Assembly: GCA_964591295.1 (NCBI GenBank)
Contig: CAZQAG010000002.1
Location: 1-64,000 of the forward strand
Direction of reading: 5' to 3'
DNA from: VAXT01 sp964591295
Lineage (GTDB): Bacteria > Actinomycetota > Thermoleophilia > Gaiellales > Gaiellaceae
DNA: 64,000 nucleotides
Shown here: positions 7,048-13,889 of the stretch, piece by piece
Position numbering within the stretch: position 1 is the stretch's first letter
How the letters are laid out: each line of letters begins with the position of its first letter
Made by a program: the position numbers and the translations under genes
The notes under the pieces: generated by a model
Database searches by the model: none
What the model was told of the DNA's origin: nothing
The model's input: only the letters and a program-made list of their open reading frames with translations

Positions 7048-7979
7048 CGACGCCTGCTTGGCTGGGCGATGCGCGTGCGCGTGCCGCGGTTCTCCGTTGA
7101 GAAAGCGCAGAGCTGGACGAGCTCACCCTCGAGCTCGAGGCCTGAGCCGACTATGCCGTCGCCGTGCAGGCGCACGTCCTCGCCGGCGCCGGCTGAGGGC
7201 CCGCGGCTGCGCGGCGAGGTCGCCAGCGCCGTGAGGAAGGCGTCCGGATCGCCGCTCGCCTTGCCGTCGAGGAGCTCGATTGCGTCGAGCAGGTAGCCCT
7301 CGAGCAGCTTTGGGTAGAGGCGAGCGAAAGCCTCGGGCCGGGAGAGATAGTCGAGGCACACCCGCCCGTCGAGGCAGAGCATCGCGCCCGACTGGCCTGG
7401 CTGCAGCGGGAACGCCATTCGTAGCGGGCCGAGATCGCGCTCGTGCGCCTCGAAAACGTCCGACTGAGCGCCCGTCGGCGAGCGAACGTCGAGGCGGTCC
7501 GCCTTCTCGCTCAGCGCGTCCCAGACCTCGCTCTGCGCAACGCCGCGCTCGAGCGGCGCGGCCGAGAGCCGCTCCGCCTTCCGACGTCGAAGCTCGGGGT
7601 AGGCAGCGTGCCGCGCCGCGCCGAAGCAGGCGCTGCGCGCGTGCCAGCGTCCCTGCTCGACGCAGGAGACGGGGATGCGCGTCTCGCTCTGCGCGGCGAC
7701 GAGCACGGTCACGTTCAGGATCCGGTTCTGCTTCGCGCCGAGCAGCTCCTCGCCGTCGTAGAGCAGGACGCTCGACTCGAGCGGGTTCACGACCGCGAGC
7801 TCGGGCACGGAACCCGCCGCGTCCACCTCGGTGACGCGGAACCCGAGCGGCAGCGCCTCCTCGAGGGTCAGGTACTCGGCACGCGGCTGCTCGCGCGGGA
7901 AGAGCGGCGCCACGACGACGCCGCGGTGCTCGACCGACTCGCCGAGCTGAATGGGGATCTGGATCTGCTTCGTGGGCAC
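7044..7979 (-). CDS. ARPP-1 domain protein (DUF6569)
   Basis: A 311-residue protein with the ARPP-1/DUF6569 pattern: YLTLEEALPLGFRVTEVD, VPELAVVNPLESSVLLYDGE, the invariant-looking GAKQNRILNVTVLV, and IPVSCVEQGRW. This family has been linked bioinformatically with ADP-ribosylation-related genes, but no biochemical activity is assigned. Start is GTG 7979 with AAAGGAG nine nt upstream, a clear Shine-Dalgarno. It is divergent from the TA pair at 8085. No ADP-ribosyl enzyme lies nearby, so the role here is open. Confidence 0.8.
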   Translation of the reverse strand: MPTKQIQIPIQLGESVEHRGVVVAPLFPREQPRAEYLTLEEALPLGFRVTEVDAAGSVPELAVVNPLESSVLLYDGEELLGAKQNRILNVTVLVAAQSETRIPVSCVEQGRWHARSACFGAARHAAYPELRRRKAERLSAAPLERGVAQSEVWDALSEKADRLDVRSPTGAQSDVFEAHERDLGPLRMAFPLQPGQSGAMLCLDGRVCLDYLSRPEAFARLYPKLLEGYLLDAIELLDGKASGDPDAFLTALATSPRSRGPSAGAGEDVRLHGDGIVGSGLELEGELVQLCAFSTENRGTRTRIAQPSRRR

Positions 7980-8047
7980 GGGACTCCTTTCGTTGTTCGT
8001 TCAGAAGTCGCATCAGCGCCACTGACGTCTTACGGCTCTTTCCAGAC

Positions 8048-8077
8048 ATGACTATTTTGACCAATTTGGTCTATACT
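8048..8077 (+). promoter_or_regulatory. Promoter with operator between -35 and -10
   Basis: ATGACT (8048-8053), an 18-bp spacer, TATACT (8072-8077). The 13-bp palindrome GACCAATTTGGTC (8059-8071) fits exactly inside the spacer. ATG 8085 follows the -10 box by seven nt, so a leaderless mRNA repressed by its own antitoxin is likely. Confidence 0.62.
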
Positions 8078-8084
8078 TCGACCC

Positions 8085-8531
8085 ATGGCTGAAGCACTCG
8101 CATCGCTCGACTTCTCGCTCGCGAAATCCACACTCTCCGAGCTCATGACGCAGGTCGTCCACGGCCACACACCGCGCATCGTCCGCCGCCACCGGGGCAA
8201 GGAGGAGATGGTGCTCGTCGGAACCGACGACCTCGCTCGCTTCCTGGACTCCTTCCGCTTCGACCCGCGGATCACGATCGACGCCGGCGAGGTCACGGCC
8301 AAACTCGCGCACCTAGGACTGCTCGGCTTCGGCGAGACTTTCGAGGAGGCGATGGAGGATCTCGTCGAGGAGCTTCGCGTGTACACCCGCGACTTCTTCG
8401 AGCGGGCGAGCTTCTACGCTGAAACCGACCGGGCCGGGCAAGCGCCCTGGCTGCTCCGCTTTGCGCTCACCCCTCCCGACAGACAGCTTGAGCTGCTCTA
8501 CGAGGACTCGCGGGCCGCAGCGGCCTCGTGA
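8085..8531 (+). CDS. Putative antitoxin, Phd/YefM-like N-terminus
   Basis: A 148-residue protein. The N-terminal half (SLAKSTLSELMTQVVHGHTP, RIVRRHRGKEEMVLVGTDDL) has the Phd/YefM plan: a short strand-helix, then a strand pair with a V-L-V core. The C-terminal half contains TAKLAHLGLLGFGETFEEAM and RDFFERASFYAETDRAG, more like a HicB-type module or toxin-binding tail. It overlaps the next gene by 4 nt (GTGA). A degraded copy of this locus lies at 10,724-10,980, which supports a mobile or duplicated TA unit. The assignment is by pattern and context. Confidence 0.65.
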   Translation: MAEALASLDFSLAKSTLSELMTQVVHGHTPRIVRRHRGKEEMVLVGTDDLARFLDSFRFDPRITIDAGEVTAKLAHLGLLGFGETFEEAMEDLVEELRVYTRDFFERASFYAETDRAGQAPWLLRFALTPPDRQLELLYEDSRAAAAS

Positions 8532-8932
8532 GGACGCCCACCTGGGGCGAGATCGAGCGTTTCTGCCGCATCGACGGCTGGCGCGAGTCGCGGCGCACCG
8601 ACCACGCCTTCTTCGAGAAGGTGCTGGCCGACGGCACCGTGCTCCGGACGCACCGCTCCTTCGCCGGGGGCAAGACGATGAGCCCGGGCCGCTTCAAGGC
8701 GATCCTCCGCAACCAGCTACGGGTGAGCGAAGACGACTTCTGGGCCGCACTGGAAGCTGGAGAGCCGGTTGCCAGGCCGAGCGAGCGGCCGGAAGAGGAG
8801 GCGACGCTGCCGGCCTATCTCGTCCGTGTGCTGAAGGACGAGCTGCACATGAGCGAGGCCGAGATCGCAGAGCTGTTGCCGGAGGAGGCCCAGCGGCTCG
8901 TTCACGAGCACTGGTCGCGGTCGCAGGAGTAG
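8528..8932 (+). CDS. Putative toxin, HicA-like translational repressor type
   Basis: A 134-residue protein. Residues 1-75 (TWGEIERFCRIDGWRESRRT, DHAFFEKVLADGTVLRTHRS, GKTMSPGRFKAILRNQL) follow a HicA-like double-stranded-RNA-binding plan with a candidate His in RRTDHAFF. The C-terminal part (ATLPAYLVRVLKDELHMSEA, ending VHEHWSRSQE) is a separate helical segment that also survives in the decayed copy. Start GTG 8528 overlaps the antitoxin stop. Antitoxin-first order and coupling support a TA pair. The mechanism (mRNA cleavage) is inferred. Confidence 0.62.
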   Translation: MRTPTWGEIERFCRIDGWRESRRTDHAFFEKVLADGTVLRTHRSFAGGKTMSPGRFKAILRNQLRVSEDDFWAALEAGEPVARPSERPEEEATLPAYLVRVLKDELHMSEAEIAELLPEEAQRLVHEHWSRSQE

Positions 8933-9005
8933 CCCGCTCCGGATGGCGATCTGGACCCCGCCCGCAACGCCAATCTCCTACGAAGTTGTTCGTCTTCAGC
9001 TAAAC

Positions 9006-9023
9006 TGTCTATTGAGCTAGACA
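9006..9023 (+). promoter_or_regulatory. Inverted repeat, likely HicAB operator
   Basis: TGTCTA TTGAGC TAGACA is a 6-6-6 inverted repeat 28 bp upstream of hicA. A possible promoter uses TTGAGC (9012-9017) and TAGAGA (9036-9041), which would put the repeat over the -35 box. The promoter call is weak, the repeat is exact. Confidence 0.5.
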
Positions 9024-9050
9024 TTTGCTCGGTGATAGAGATGCGCTCAG

Positions 9051-9251
9051 GTGACAGGCAAAGACGTTCTCCGGCTTTTGCGGAGACTCGGATGCGAGGA
9101 AGTGCGGCAACGCGGCTCGCACGTTCGGGTCCGTTGCGGAGAATGCGAGACGACGGTGCCAGTTCATGCCGGCGCTGATCTTCCGCCCGGGACACTTCGG
9201 GCAATCGAGCGGGATCTCGAGCCGTGCCTTGGAAGGAAGTGGTTGCGATGA
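9051..9251 (+). CDS. hicA: HicA mRNA interferase toxin
   Basis: A 66-residue protein with the HicA dsRBD-like fold pattern: GKDVLRLLRRLGCEEVRQRG, the catalytic GSH (His24), and VPVHAGADLPPGTLRAIERD. HicA cleaves mRNA independently of the ribosome. Start is GTG 9051. It overlaps hicB (ATG 9248) by 4 nt, the classic toxin-first HicAB arrangement. Confidence 0.9.
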   Translation: MTGKDVLRLLRRLGCEEVRQRGSHVRVRCGECETTVPVHAGADLPPGTLRAIERDLEPCLGRKWLR

Positions 9252-9634
9252 AGTCACATAGTTACCGAGCCGTCTTCGAGCGAGACGAGAGCGGAGCTTG
9301 GCTTGCGCGCGTTCCGGGGGTCCGCGGCTGTCATACGTACGGGCGCACGCTCGACCAGGCCCGGCGACGTCTGCGCGAAGCTCTGGCGTTATGGGTCGAC
9401 GACGCAGATGCTGCGGAGCTCGACGAGGAGGTGCGGCTACCCGCCGACGTTCGATCCTCGCTTCGGAAGTACGAGGCTGCGCGCAGAAGGGTTGAGCAGG
9501 AGCGCGCCAAGGCTCAGACCTGCACTACTGAAGCCACGGGAGTGCTCGTGGGACGGTTTGGTCTCAGCTTTCGCGATGCCGGCGAGCTCCTCGGCCTTTC
9601 CCACCAGCGAGTACAGCAGCTCGTCCGCAAGTAG
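9248..9634 (+). CDS. hicB: HicB antitoxin with C-terminal HTH
   Basis: A 128-residue protein starting MKSHSYRAVFERDESGAW. The N-terminal domain has the degenerate RNase H-like fold of HicB (LARVPGVRGCHTYGRTLDQA, RRRLREALALWVDD). The C-terminus LSFRDAGELLGLSHQRVQQL is a helix-turn-helix for operator binding. ATG 9248 overlaps the hicA stop; an in-frame upstream codon at 9224 lies inside hicA and is less likely. It ends nine bases before the converging nucleotidyltransferase stop. Confidence 0.88.
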   Translation: MKSHSYRAVFERDESGAWLARVPGVRGCHTYGRTLDQARRRLREALALWVDDADAAELDEEVRLPADVRSSLRKYEAARRRVEQERAKAQTCTTEATGVLVGRFGLSFRDAGELLGLSHQRVQQLVRK

Positions 9635-9643
9635 TCCGCGGTC

Positions 9644-10162
9644 CTACTCCTCCAACCCCTCGGCCATCCGCAAGGCCTGGACGTCGATCAGGTCCTGGGG
9701 GCGCCCCGCCTCCTGCTTCATCGTGACGAGGTCGTCGCGGCCCGCGATCCAGATCGGCCGGCCGAGCTCCGGGAGCTCCGCCTTCACCGCGTGCGCACGT
9801 AGCTCCTCGTAGCTCTCGACGCCGATCACCTCCGGCATCAGGTCGAGACGGCCGAGCCTGGTGTCGAGGGCCCAGTTCCCTCCTTCGAGAAGCCCCTCGA
9901 GCGTGAACGGCACGGGCATCTCCTCCGGGCGGAAGTCGGGATCAGCGTGCTCGACCGGTGCGGCCTCGAGCGACTCGAGCGCCCCCCACAGCCGGGTGAT
10001 GTTCGCGGTGCTCGGGTCGGGAACGATGTCCACGTCCTTCGTGCCGCGCGGTACGCCGTGAAACCCGAGCGCGAAGCCTCCGATGAGCACGAACTCGGCG
10101 TCGTGCTCGAGCAGGGTGCGGAGCAGCCCGTAGAAGTCCAGCGCTGCCGGATCGCGGCTCAC
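9644..10162 (-). CDS. Nucleotidyltransferase-fold protein, putative TA or AbiE-like component
   Basis: A 172-residue protein with the minimal nucleotidyltransferase signature: GGFALGFHGVPRGTKDVDIV (GG helix followed by the D-x-D pair), then a later acidic strand RLGRLDLMPEV. Proteins of this kind occur as AbiEii/MNT-like toxins or as orphan transferases. It overlaps the upstream HTH gene by 4 nt (GTGA), so the two form a regulated pair. No HEPN partner is present, which argues against an MNT/HEPN system. Start is GTG 10162. The substrate is unknown. Confidence 0.7.
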   Translation of the reverse strand: MSRDPAALDFYGLLRTLLEHDAEFVLIGGFALGFHGVPRGTKDVDIVPDPSTANITRLWGALESLEAAPVEHADPDFRPEEMPVPFTLEGLLEGGNWALDTRLGRLDLMPEVIGVESYEELRAHAVKAELPELGRPIWIAGRDDLVTMKQEAGRPQDLIDVQALRMAEGLEE

Positions 10163-10671
10163 GCGTTGGCGCCGCGCGCGGCCAGATCCGTCAGGACTCG
10201 GCTCAGCTCGGCGACCTCTCTCAGGCGATCAGCGGGCGTCGTTCGCCGGTAGTGCTCCCGTAGCTCACGCGCCGACTGGTTCGGGCGGAGCTTCGGGCGC
10301 GGCCGTCCCTCCTTCGCCAGTCGCTCGAACGCGCCCGCGAGCAGCGCCCGCGTCTGGCCGTCCTCGCGCAGCCGCGTGACCTCCTCCGCCAGGTCGAGCA
10401 GCGCGTCCGCGTCGATCTGCGCGCGGCTCGACCCCGGGCGGCGGACGACCGGCAGCCGGCCGCGGGCAATCCATTTGTCGAGCGCGGTGACGCTCACCCC
10501 GAGCGCAGCCGCGGCACGCCTCTTGGGCACGCCGACCCCGATCGTTCGCTGGAGCTCGCGCTCGACCCGCTTGAGGCGGCGGCGCTCGCGCGGGTCGGCG
10601 ACCGCCGTGCCGGCGCGACGGAGCGAGACGACGTGCTCGATCGTGCGCTCAGTTCGCGTGGCTTGGCCCAT
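10159..10671 (-). CDS. Helix-turn-helix DNA-binding protein paired with the nucleotidyltransferase
   Basis: A 170-residue basic protein starting MGQATRTERTIEHVVSLRRA. The central part PKRRAAAALGVSVTALDKWI followed by ARGRLPVVRR is an excisionase/MerR-like winged helix. The rest is Arg-rich and helical. It lies upstream of and overlaps the nucleotidyltransferase, so it probably acts as its regulator or antitoxin. ATG 10671 is favoured because sequence further upstream overlaps, antisense, the decayed TA copy. No known TA family is matched with certainty. Confidence 0.68.
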   Translation of the reverse strand: MGQATRTERTIEHVVSLRRAGTAVADPRERRRLKRVERELQRTIGVGVPKRRAAAALGVSVTALDKWIARGRLPVVRRPGSSRAQIDADALLDLAEEVTRLREDGQTRALLAGAFERLAKEGRPRPKLRPNQSARELREHYRRTTPADRLREVAELSRVLTDLAARGANA

Positions 10672-10723
10672 GCCAGAAACCGTAGCAGTCAAGTTTGTGT
10701 TTTGCCTAGGCCTTCGCCAACCA

Positions 10724-10980
10724 TTGAGCGAAGCGTTCGCCACCTTCGACTTCTCCCGCGCCAACCCGCGACTTCTTCGATCGAGCGAGCTTCTACGCCG
10801 AGACCGACCGCGCGGGGCATGCGCCCTGCTGAAGAAGCGGAGCTTCCCGCATACGTCGTCCCTGTGCTGAGGGATGAGCTGCATCTGAGCCTGGCCGAGA
10901 TCGGCGAGTTGGCGCCCGCCGCGGCTGAACGGCTCGTGCACGAGCACTGGTCGCGGCCGGAACAGAGGTCGCCCTCTTGA
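10724..10980 (+). pseudogene. Decayed copy of the TA pair at 8085-8932
   Basis: Three short blocks match the intact pair in order. SEAFATFDFSRAN corresponds to the antitoxin start (AEALASLDFSLAK). The bases encoding DFFDRASFYAETDRAG correspond to its DFFERASFYAETDRAG. EEAELPAYVVPVLRDELHL and LVHEHWSRPEQ correspond to the toxin C-terminus. Almost the whole middle of both genes is missing and the blocks are in different frames, so the locus is non-functional. The promoter region is not preserved. This is direct evidence of duplication and decay. Confidence 0.82.
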
Positions 10981-10997
10981 ACTAGACCGTTTTGTAC

Positions 10998-11017
10998 GAT
11001 ACCATCAGTAGTATCAT
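10998..11017 (+). promoter_or_regulatory. Operator/-10 region of the second hicAB locus
   Basis: GATAC (10998-11002) and GTATC (11011-11015) form an inverted repeat with an 8-bp centre. TATCAT (11012-11017) is a good -10 box lying eight nt before ATG 11026. No convincing -35 box is seen. Confidence 0.5.
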
Positions 11018-11025
11018 GATCCCCA

Positions 11026-11289
11026 ATGGACTTAAGGGGCAAGCTCGCCTCGCTCAAGCAGCGCCGCCGGAGTGTTCGGCCGGCGGAATTGCACGTGCTG
11101 CTAGCCGAGGCGGGCTTCGACCGTCGGTATGGCAAGGGCGACCACTGGGTGTACACGCACTCCCGCCGTCGTTTCCCGTTGACCATCGATCCGAGAAACC
11201 CGCTGTTACCTGCCTACGTGTCCAAGGCCATTCGCGCGATCGAGGAGGTGCTTGCAGATGAGTCAGATGAAGCAGACGAGAACGCTTGA
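11026..11289 (+). CDS. hicA: HicA-family toxin
   Basis: An 87-residue protein with HicA features: LHVLLAEAGFDRRYGKGDHW (GDH supplies the catalytic His), VYTHSRRRFPLTIDPRN, and LLPAYVSKAIRAIEEVLADE. It is longer at the N-terminus than the HicA at 9051 and belongs to a different subfamily, so the two loci are not recent duplicates. The hicB start lies 32 nt inside this gene. Leaderless translation from the -10 at 11012-11017 is likely. Confidence 0.87.
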   Translation: MDLRGKLASLKQRRRSVRPAELHVLLAEAGFDRRYGKGDHWVYTHSRRRFPLTIDPRNPLLPAYVSKAIRAIEEVLADESDEADENA

Positions 11290-11656
11290 CGACTACCTGG
11301 CTCTGCCGTACACGATCGAGCTCGTCCGTGATGAGGACGACGAGGGGAACGCCGGCTACGTCGCCGAGGTCGAGGAGCTGCCGGGCTGCCTGAGCCAGGG
11401 CGCGACGCCCGAGGAAGCGATCCGGAGCATCTTCGATGCGATGGAGGGCTGGCTCTCGGTTGCCCTCGAGGACAAACGGCCGATCCCCGAGCCGCGGGCC
11501 GGCAAGAACTACAGCGGCCGCTTCCTGCTTCGGATCCCGCAGAGCCTGCACGCCGAGCTCGCGCGCGAGGCCGAACGGGAGGGCGTCAGCCTGAACCAGT
11601 ACGCGGCGACCACCCTCGCGCGCGCCGTCGGGCGCCGCGAGCAGGAGCACGCCTAA
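11258..11656 (+). CDS. hicB: HicB-family antitoxin with RHH tail
   Basis: A 132-residue protein. The N-terminal HicB domain includes GNAGYVAEVEELPGCLSQGA and TPEEAIRSIFDAMEGWL. The C-terminus SGRFLLRIPQSLHAELAREA, followed by EGVSLNQYAATTLARAV, is a ribbon-helix-helix, unlike the HTH tail of the other HicB here. ATG 11258 is chosen because GAGGAGG (11242-11248) is nine nt upstream. The stop shares four bases (CTAA) with the converging MazF-type gene. Confidence 0.88.
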   Translation: MSQMKQTRTLDDYLALPYTIELVRDEDDEGNAGYVAEVEELPGCLSQGATPEEAIRSIFDAMEGWLSVALEDKRPIPEPRAGKNYSGRFLLRIPQSLHAELAREAEREGVSLNQYAATTLARAVGRREQEHA

Positions 11657-12030
11657 CGGCGCCGTCTGCCGCCGATCCGCTCGGCGACCTCGGGATGCAC
11701 GATGCCGAGCAGGCGGTGGACTTGCGTTACCTCGAGGAGGCCGATCGCGATCGCACGCATCTGCCGCGGCGTCAGTGCGCCGGCCTGTTCGACGAGCAGG
11801 TTCTCGTGCAGGCTCGTGACCTCGCCGCAGATCGCAATTACCCGCGGTCTCTCCGAGACGAGTGGGAAGCCCGGGCCGGGATCCCGCCGCGGGCTGGCCG
11901 AGAGGCGGACCGCGAGCACGCTCGGGAAGATCTCGTTCCAGCCGTTCTCGGAGACGACGACGAGGCGCTTGTTCTCGTCAAGGCCGAGGTCGGCCCACCA
12001 GACCTGGCCCCAGCGGGCCTTGCCGGGCAT
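11653..12030 (-). CDS. MazF/PemK-type toxin
   Basis: A 125-residue protein of the CcdB/MazF fold: ARWGQVWWADLGLDENKRLV (R-x-G-x-V-W start), VVSENGWNEIFPSVLAVRLS, PLVSERPRVIAICGEVTSL, and LTPRQMRAIAIGLLEV. Family members are sequence-specific mRNA interferases. It starts 3 nt after the antitoxin stop. The N-terminal Arg and core Gly are kept; the DENKR loop is longer than usual. Confidence 0.82.
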   Translation of the reverse strand: MPGKARWGQVWWADLGLDENKRLVVVSENGWNEIFPSVLAVRLSASPRRDPGPGFPLVSERPRVIAICGEVTSLHENLLVEQAGALTPRQMRAIAIGLLEVTQVHRLLGIVHPEVAERIGGRRRR

Positions 12031-12033
12031 CGG

Positions 12034-12303
12034 CTACTCGTCTCGGAAGAGGCCGGCTTTGACCGATGCTCGCAGAGCGGCCTCGGAAAAGACGCCCATC
12101 TCGGGCTCGTCCGCCCAGCGCCGGTAGGTCTCGAGCCGCTTCACGTCGATCTCTCGCTCCAGCGCGGTCTGGTAGCCCAGGCGGGCGTAGGCGCGCAGGC
12201 GCTCCGAGTCGGAGCTATCTCGTGGTATGGCCAATCGCTTCGGTGCCTCCTGGATCGCCGCCTCCAGCTCGTCGTCGATCGTGATCGTCAGCCGCTTCGC
12301 CAT
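12034..12303 (-). CDS. RHH antitoxin of the MazF-type module
   Basis: An 89-residue protein. MAKRLTITIDDELEAAIQEA is a ribbon-helix-helix strand plus first helix, and SDSERLRAYARLGYQTALER is the following helical part. The C-terminal WADEPEMGVFSEAALRASVK looks like a toxin-binding tail. The -35/-10 pair TTGCAC/CATCAT lies upstream on the minus strand. Two TGATGCAC repeats lie 2-21 bp upstream of the start and probably form the operator. A much longer upstream frame exists but overlaps the VapBC operon antisense, so ATG 12303 is preferred. Confidence 0.82.
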   Translation of the reverse strand: MAKRLTITIDDELEAAIQEAPKRLAIPRDSSDSERLRAYARLGYQTALEREIDVKRLETYRRWADEPEMGVFSEAALRASVKAGLFRDE

Positions 12304-12305
12304 TG

Positions 12306-12324
12306 TGATGCACAAATGATGCAC
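12306..12324. promoter_or_regulatory. Two direct TGATGCAC repeats, likely operator
   Basis: TGATGCAC occurs at 12306-12313 and 12317-12324. The 11-bp phasing puts both on the same face of the helix, just upstream of the minus-strand antitoxin start. This arrangement suits two RHH dimers. Confidence 0.5.
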
Positions 12325-12379
12325 CAACCGCATCAGAAGTGCAACAAGAGACCGCGCGCGCGGGCTCGCAGGGCTGCTT

Positions 12380-12403
12380 GCATCTGATGCTAGAATCAGA
12401 TGC
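12380..12403 (+). promoter_or_regulatory. 24-bp inverted repeat over the VapBC promoter
   Basis: GCATCTGAT and ATCAGATGC form a perfect 9-bp inverted repeat around GCTAGA. The -10 box TAGAAT (12391-12396) is inside it, and ATG 12404 follows the -10 by seven nt. A protein bound here would block transcription of the leaderless mRNA. Confidence 0.65.
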
Positions 12404-12643
12404 ATGGCTACACGGCGCACGACATTAGGAGCCGATCGCGACGATCTCGCGCTGCTCGAAAACGAGGCGAGACGGCGAAACGTGTCGCTCGCCCAGGTTC
12501 TGCGCGAGCTCGTCGAGCGGGAAGCCGAGGAGCTTCGTCGCACCCGGAGGCCGCGTTTCGGAGTGGCACGCACGGCCGAAGGCGCCGCACAGGCGGCGGG
12601 GGCAGACGAGCATGCCCCAATCCGGGATCGCGCCGGCACATAG
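12404..12643 (+). CDS. vapB: VapB-like RHH antitoxin
   Basis: A 79-residue protein. DRDDLALLENEARRRNVSLA followed by QVLRELVEREAEEL is the helix pair of a ribbon-helix-helix. The C-terminal half, rich in Arg and Ala, is a flexible toxin-binding tail. The stop TAG and toxin GTG overlap by one base (TAGTG). It probably represses through the repeat at 12380-12403. Confidence 0.83.
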   Translation: MATRRTTLGADRDDLALLENEARRRNVSLAQVLRELVEREAEELRRTRRPRFGVARTAEGAAQAAGADEHAPIRDRAGT

Positions 12644-13059
12644 TGGCGCTCGTGCTCGACACAGGTCCGATCCTCGCCCTGCTCGATGCCGGCGATTCCG
12701 CACATGAACGCTCCGTCGCGATGGTCGACGAGCTTCGCGAGGACCTCGTCGTCCCGGTCTGCGTCCTCGTCGAGGTGGACTACTGGGCCCACAAGCTGCT
12801 GGGACCGGAGACCTGGAACCTGTTCGTTGAGGACATCGCCTCCGGCGCCTATCGGCTCGAGCCGCTGACGCTCGACGACCTCCAGCGGGCAGCGGAGCTC
12901 GAGCGCGAGTACGCCGACCTCGATCTGGGCCTCGTCGACGCTTCGGTGATCGCCCTCTGCGAGCGCCTCGGCGAGACGAAGGTCGGAACCCTCGACCGCC
13001 GCGACTTCTCGGTCGTACGGCCGAGGCACTGCGAGTCGCTCAGCCTCCTACCGGCGTGA
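12643..13059 (+). CDS. vapC: VapC-type PIN toxin
   Basis: A 138-residue PIN protein starting MALVLDTGPILALLDAGDSA. Acidic residues are at the expected places: the first Asp in VLDTGP, Glu in LVEVDYW, Asp in LGLVDASVIALCERL, and Asp in GTLDRRDFSVVR. It is predicted to cleave tRNA or rRNA, as other VapC proteins do. GTG 12643 is the only start that follows the antitoxin correctly. Confidence 0.87.
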   Translation: MALVLDTGPILALLDAGDSAHERSVAMVDELREDLVVPVCVLVEVDYWAHKLLGPETWNLFVEDIASGAYRLEPLTLDDLQRAAELEREYADLDLGLVDASVIALCERLGETKVGTLDRRDFSVVRPRHCESLSLLPA

Positions 13060-13124
13060 CCTCCAACAGCCGCGCAGTACCGTTCTCCGTGCGCCACCCG
13101 GCCGCTATAAACCGCGTGACCGAC

Positions 13125-13400
13125 TTACGCGGCAGCCAGAATGTCGTCGAGATCGGTTATCTCGAACCGCCGGCTCGGGAGCGTGACGACGATCTTGCCG
13201 TCCTCCGCCAGGATACGGCGCGCATTGACGATCGTGAGCCCGACGAGTTTTCCATCAGCGCCCCAGCGGGTGTGGATCCCTTCCGGCGTCTCGTCCCAGT
13301 CGACCGCCCCCGAGGGATCACCCGTGTGGAGGTAGAGGACGTCTACCTCGCGATCGTAGAAGTTATCGTCGAACGTGATTCCGTCGGCCTTGACGATCAT
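13125..13400 (-). CDS. DUF2283 protein, probable antitoxin
   Basis: A 91-residue protein with the DUF2283 pattern: strand-rich FYDREVDVLYLHTGDPSGAV, then EGIHTRWGADGKLVGLTIVN, and the tail FEITDLDDILAAA. DUF2283 proteins commonly sit beside BECR/DUF4258-type ribonuclease toxins. Here the gene follows such a toxin with a 4-nt ATGA overlap, so it probably acts as the antitoxin. ATG 13400 is set by that overlap. Confidence 0.75.
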   Translation of the reverse strand: MIVKADGITFDDNFYDREVDVLYLHTGDPSGAVDWDETPEGIHTRWGADGKLVGLTIVNARRILAEDGKIVVTLPSRRFEITDLDDILAAA

Positions 13401-13672
13401 GGAAATGATCTCCTCGGGAAGGCAGTCCAGATGTGTCCTTCGCCCTCCTCATAGTGTACGACGACCTTGAGCCACGCGGTCGGTCCGACGCCGCGAGCAT
13501 AGAACCACTCCTCGAACGCGTCGCGTCCTGGAGCACGTCGATCTGGCTCCGTGACGGCATCGACGACATCCTCTCGGTTCAGGCGGAGCTCACGATGCCT
13601 CTCGAGAATGTGGCTCCATCGCTCCGCGGTGAGCACAACGCGCCGGCCGTCTGGATCGAGCGTCTCCCACAC
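13397..13672 (-). CDS. BECR-fold (PBECR/DUF4258-like) toxin
   Basis: A 91-residue protein. VVLTAERWSHILERHRELR, then VVDAVTEPDRRAPG and WLKVVVHYEEGEGHIWTAFP, follow the helix-strand order of the BECR ribonuclease fold, with His in HILERH and a later H/T pair. Start is GTG 13672. The reading frame continues upstream (LLTQDCTVWETL) without another start codon, so the N-terminus is slightly uncertain. It is the first gene of a two-gene unit with DUF2283. Confidence 0.7.
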   Translation of the reverse strand: MWETLDPDGRRVVLTAERWSHILERHRELRLNREDVVDAVTEPDRRAPGRDAFEEWFYARGVGPTAWLKVVVHYEEGEGHIWTAFPRRSFP

Positions 13673-13877
13673 CGTGCAATCCTGCGTGAGGAGCGGCTCA
13701 CCGACAATCCGCTCTTGGAGACCTGTCCCTGAGCGCCTACGAGGTCGAGCAGCCGATCCTCAACGCCCCGTTTGAGGCGCCGGCTGAAGTCCACGGCCGA
13801 AGCCGGGTGCTACCTGCTCGAAAACGAGTTCGGGTAACCCACTCGCTTGCCCGCGGCTCTGGGCGCCCGCCCCCTCG

Positions 13878-13883
13878 TAAGAT
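13878..13883 (+). promoter_or_regulatory. -10 box of the sigma-factor operon
   Basis: TAAGAT followed by CGAGCC and then GTG 13890. The identical CGAGCCGTG context recurs at 24521-24535 before another gene. It predicts a leaderless transcript; no clear -35 box is seen. Confidence 0.45.
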
Positions 13884-13889
13884 CGAGCC

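Noticed and set aside
12304..13029. N-terminal extension of the MazF-module antitoxin on the minus strand
   Set aside because: It overlaps the intact VapBC operon antisense; the RHH domain starts exactly at ATG 12303 with its own operator.
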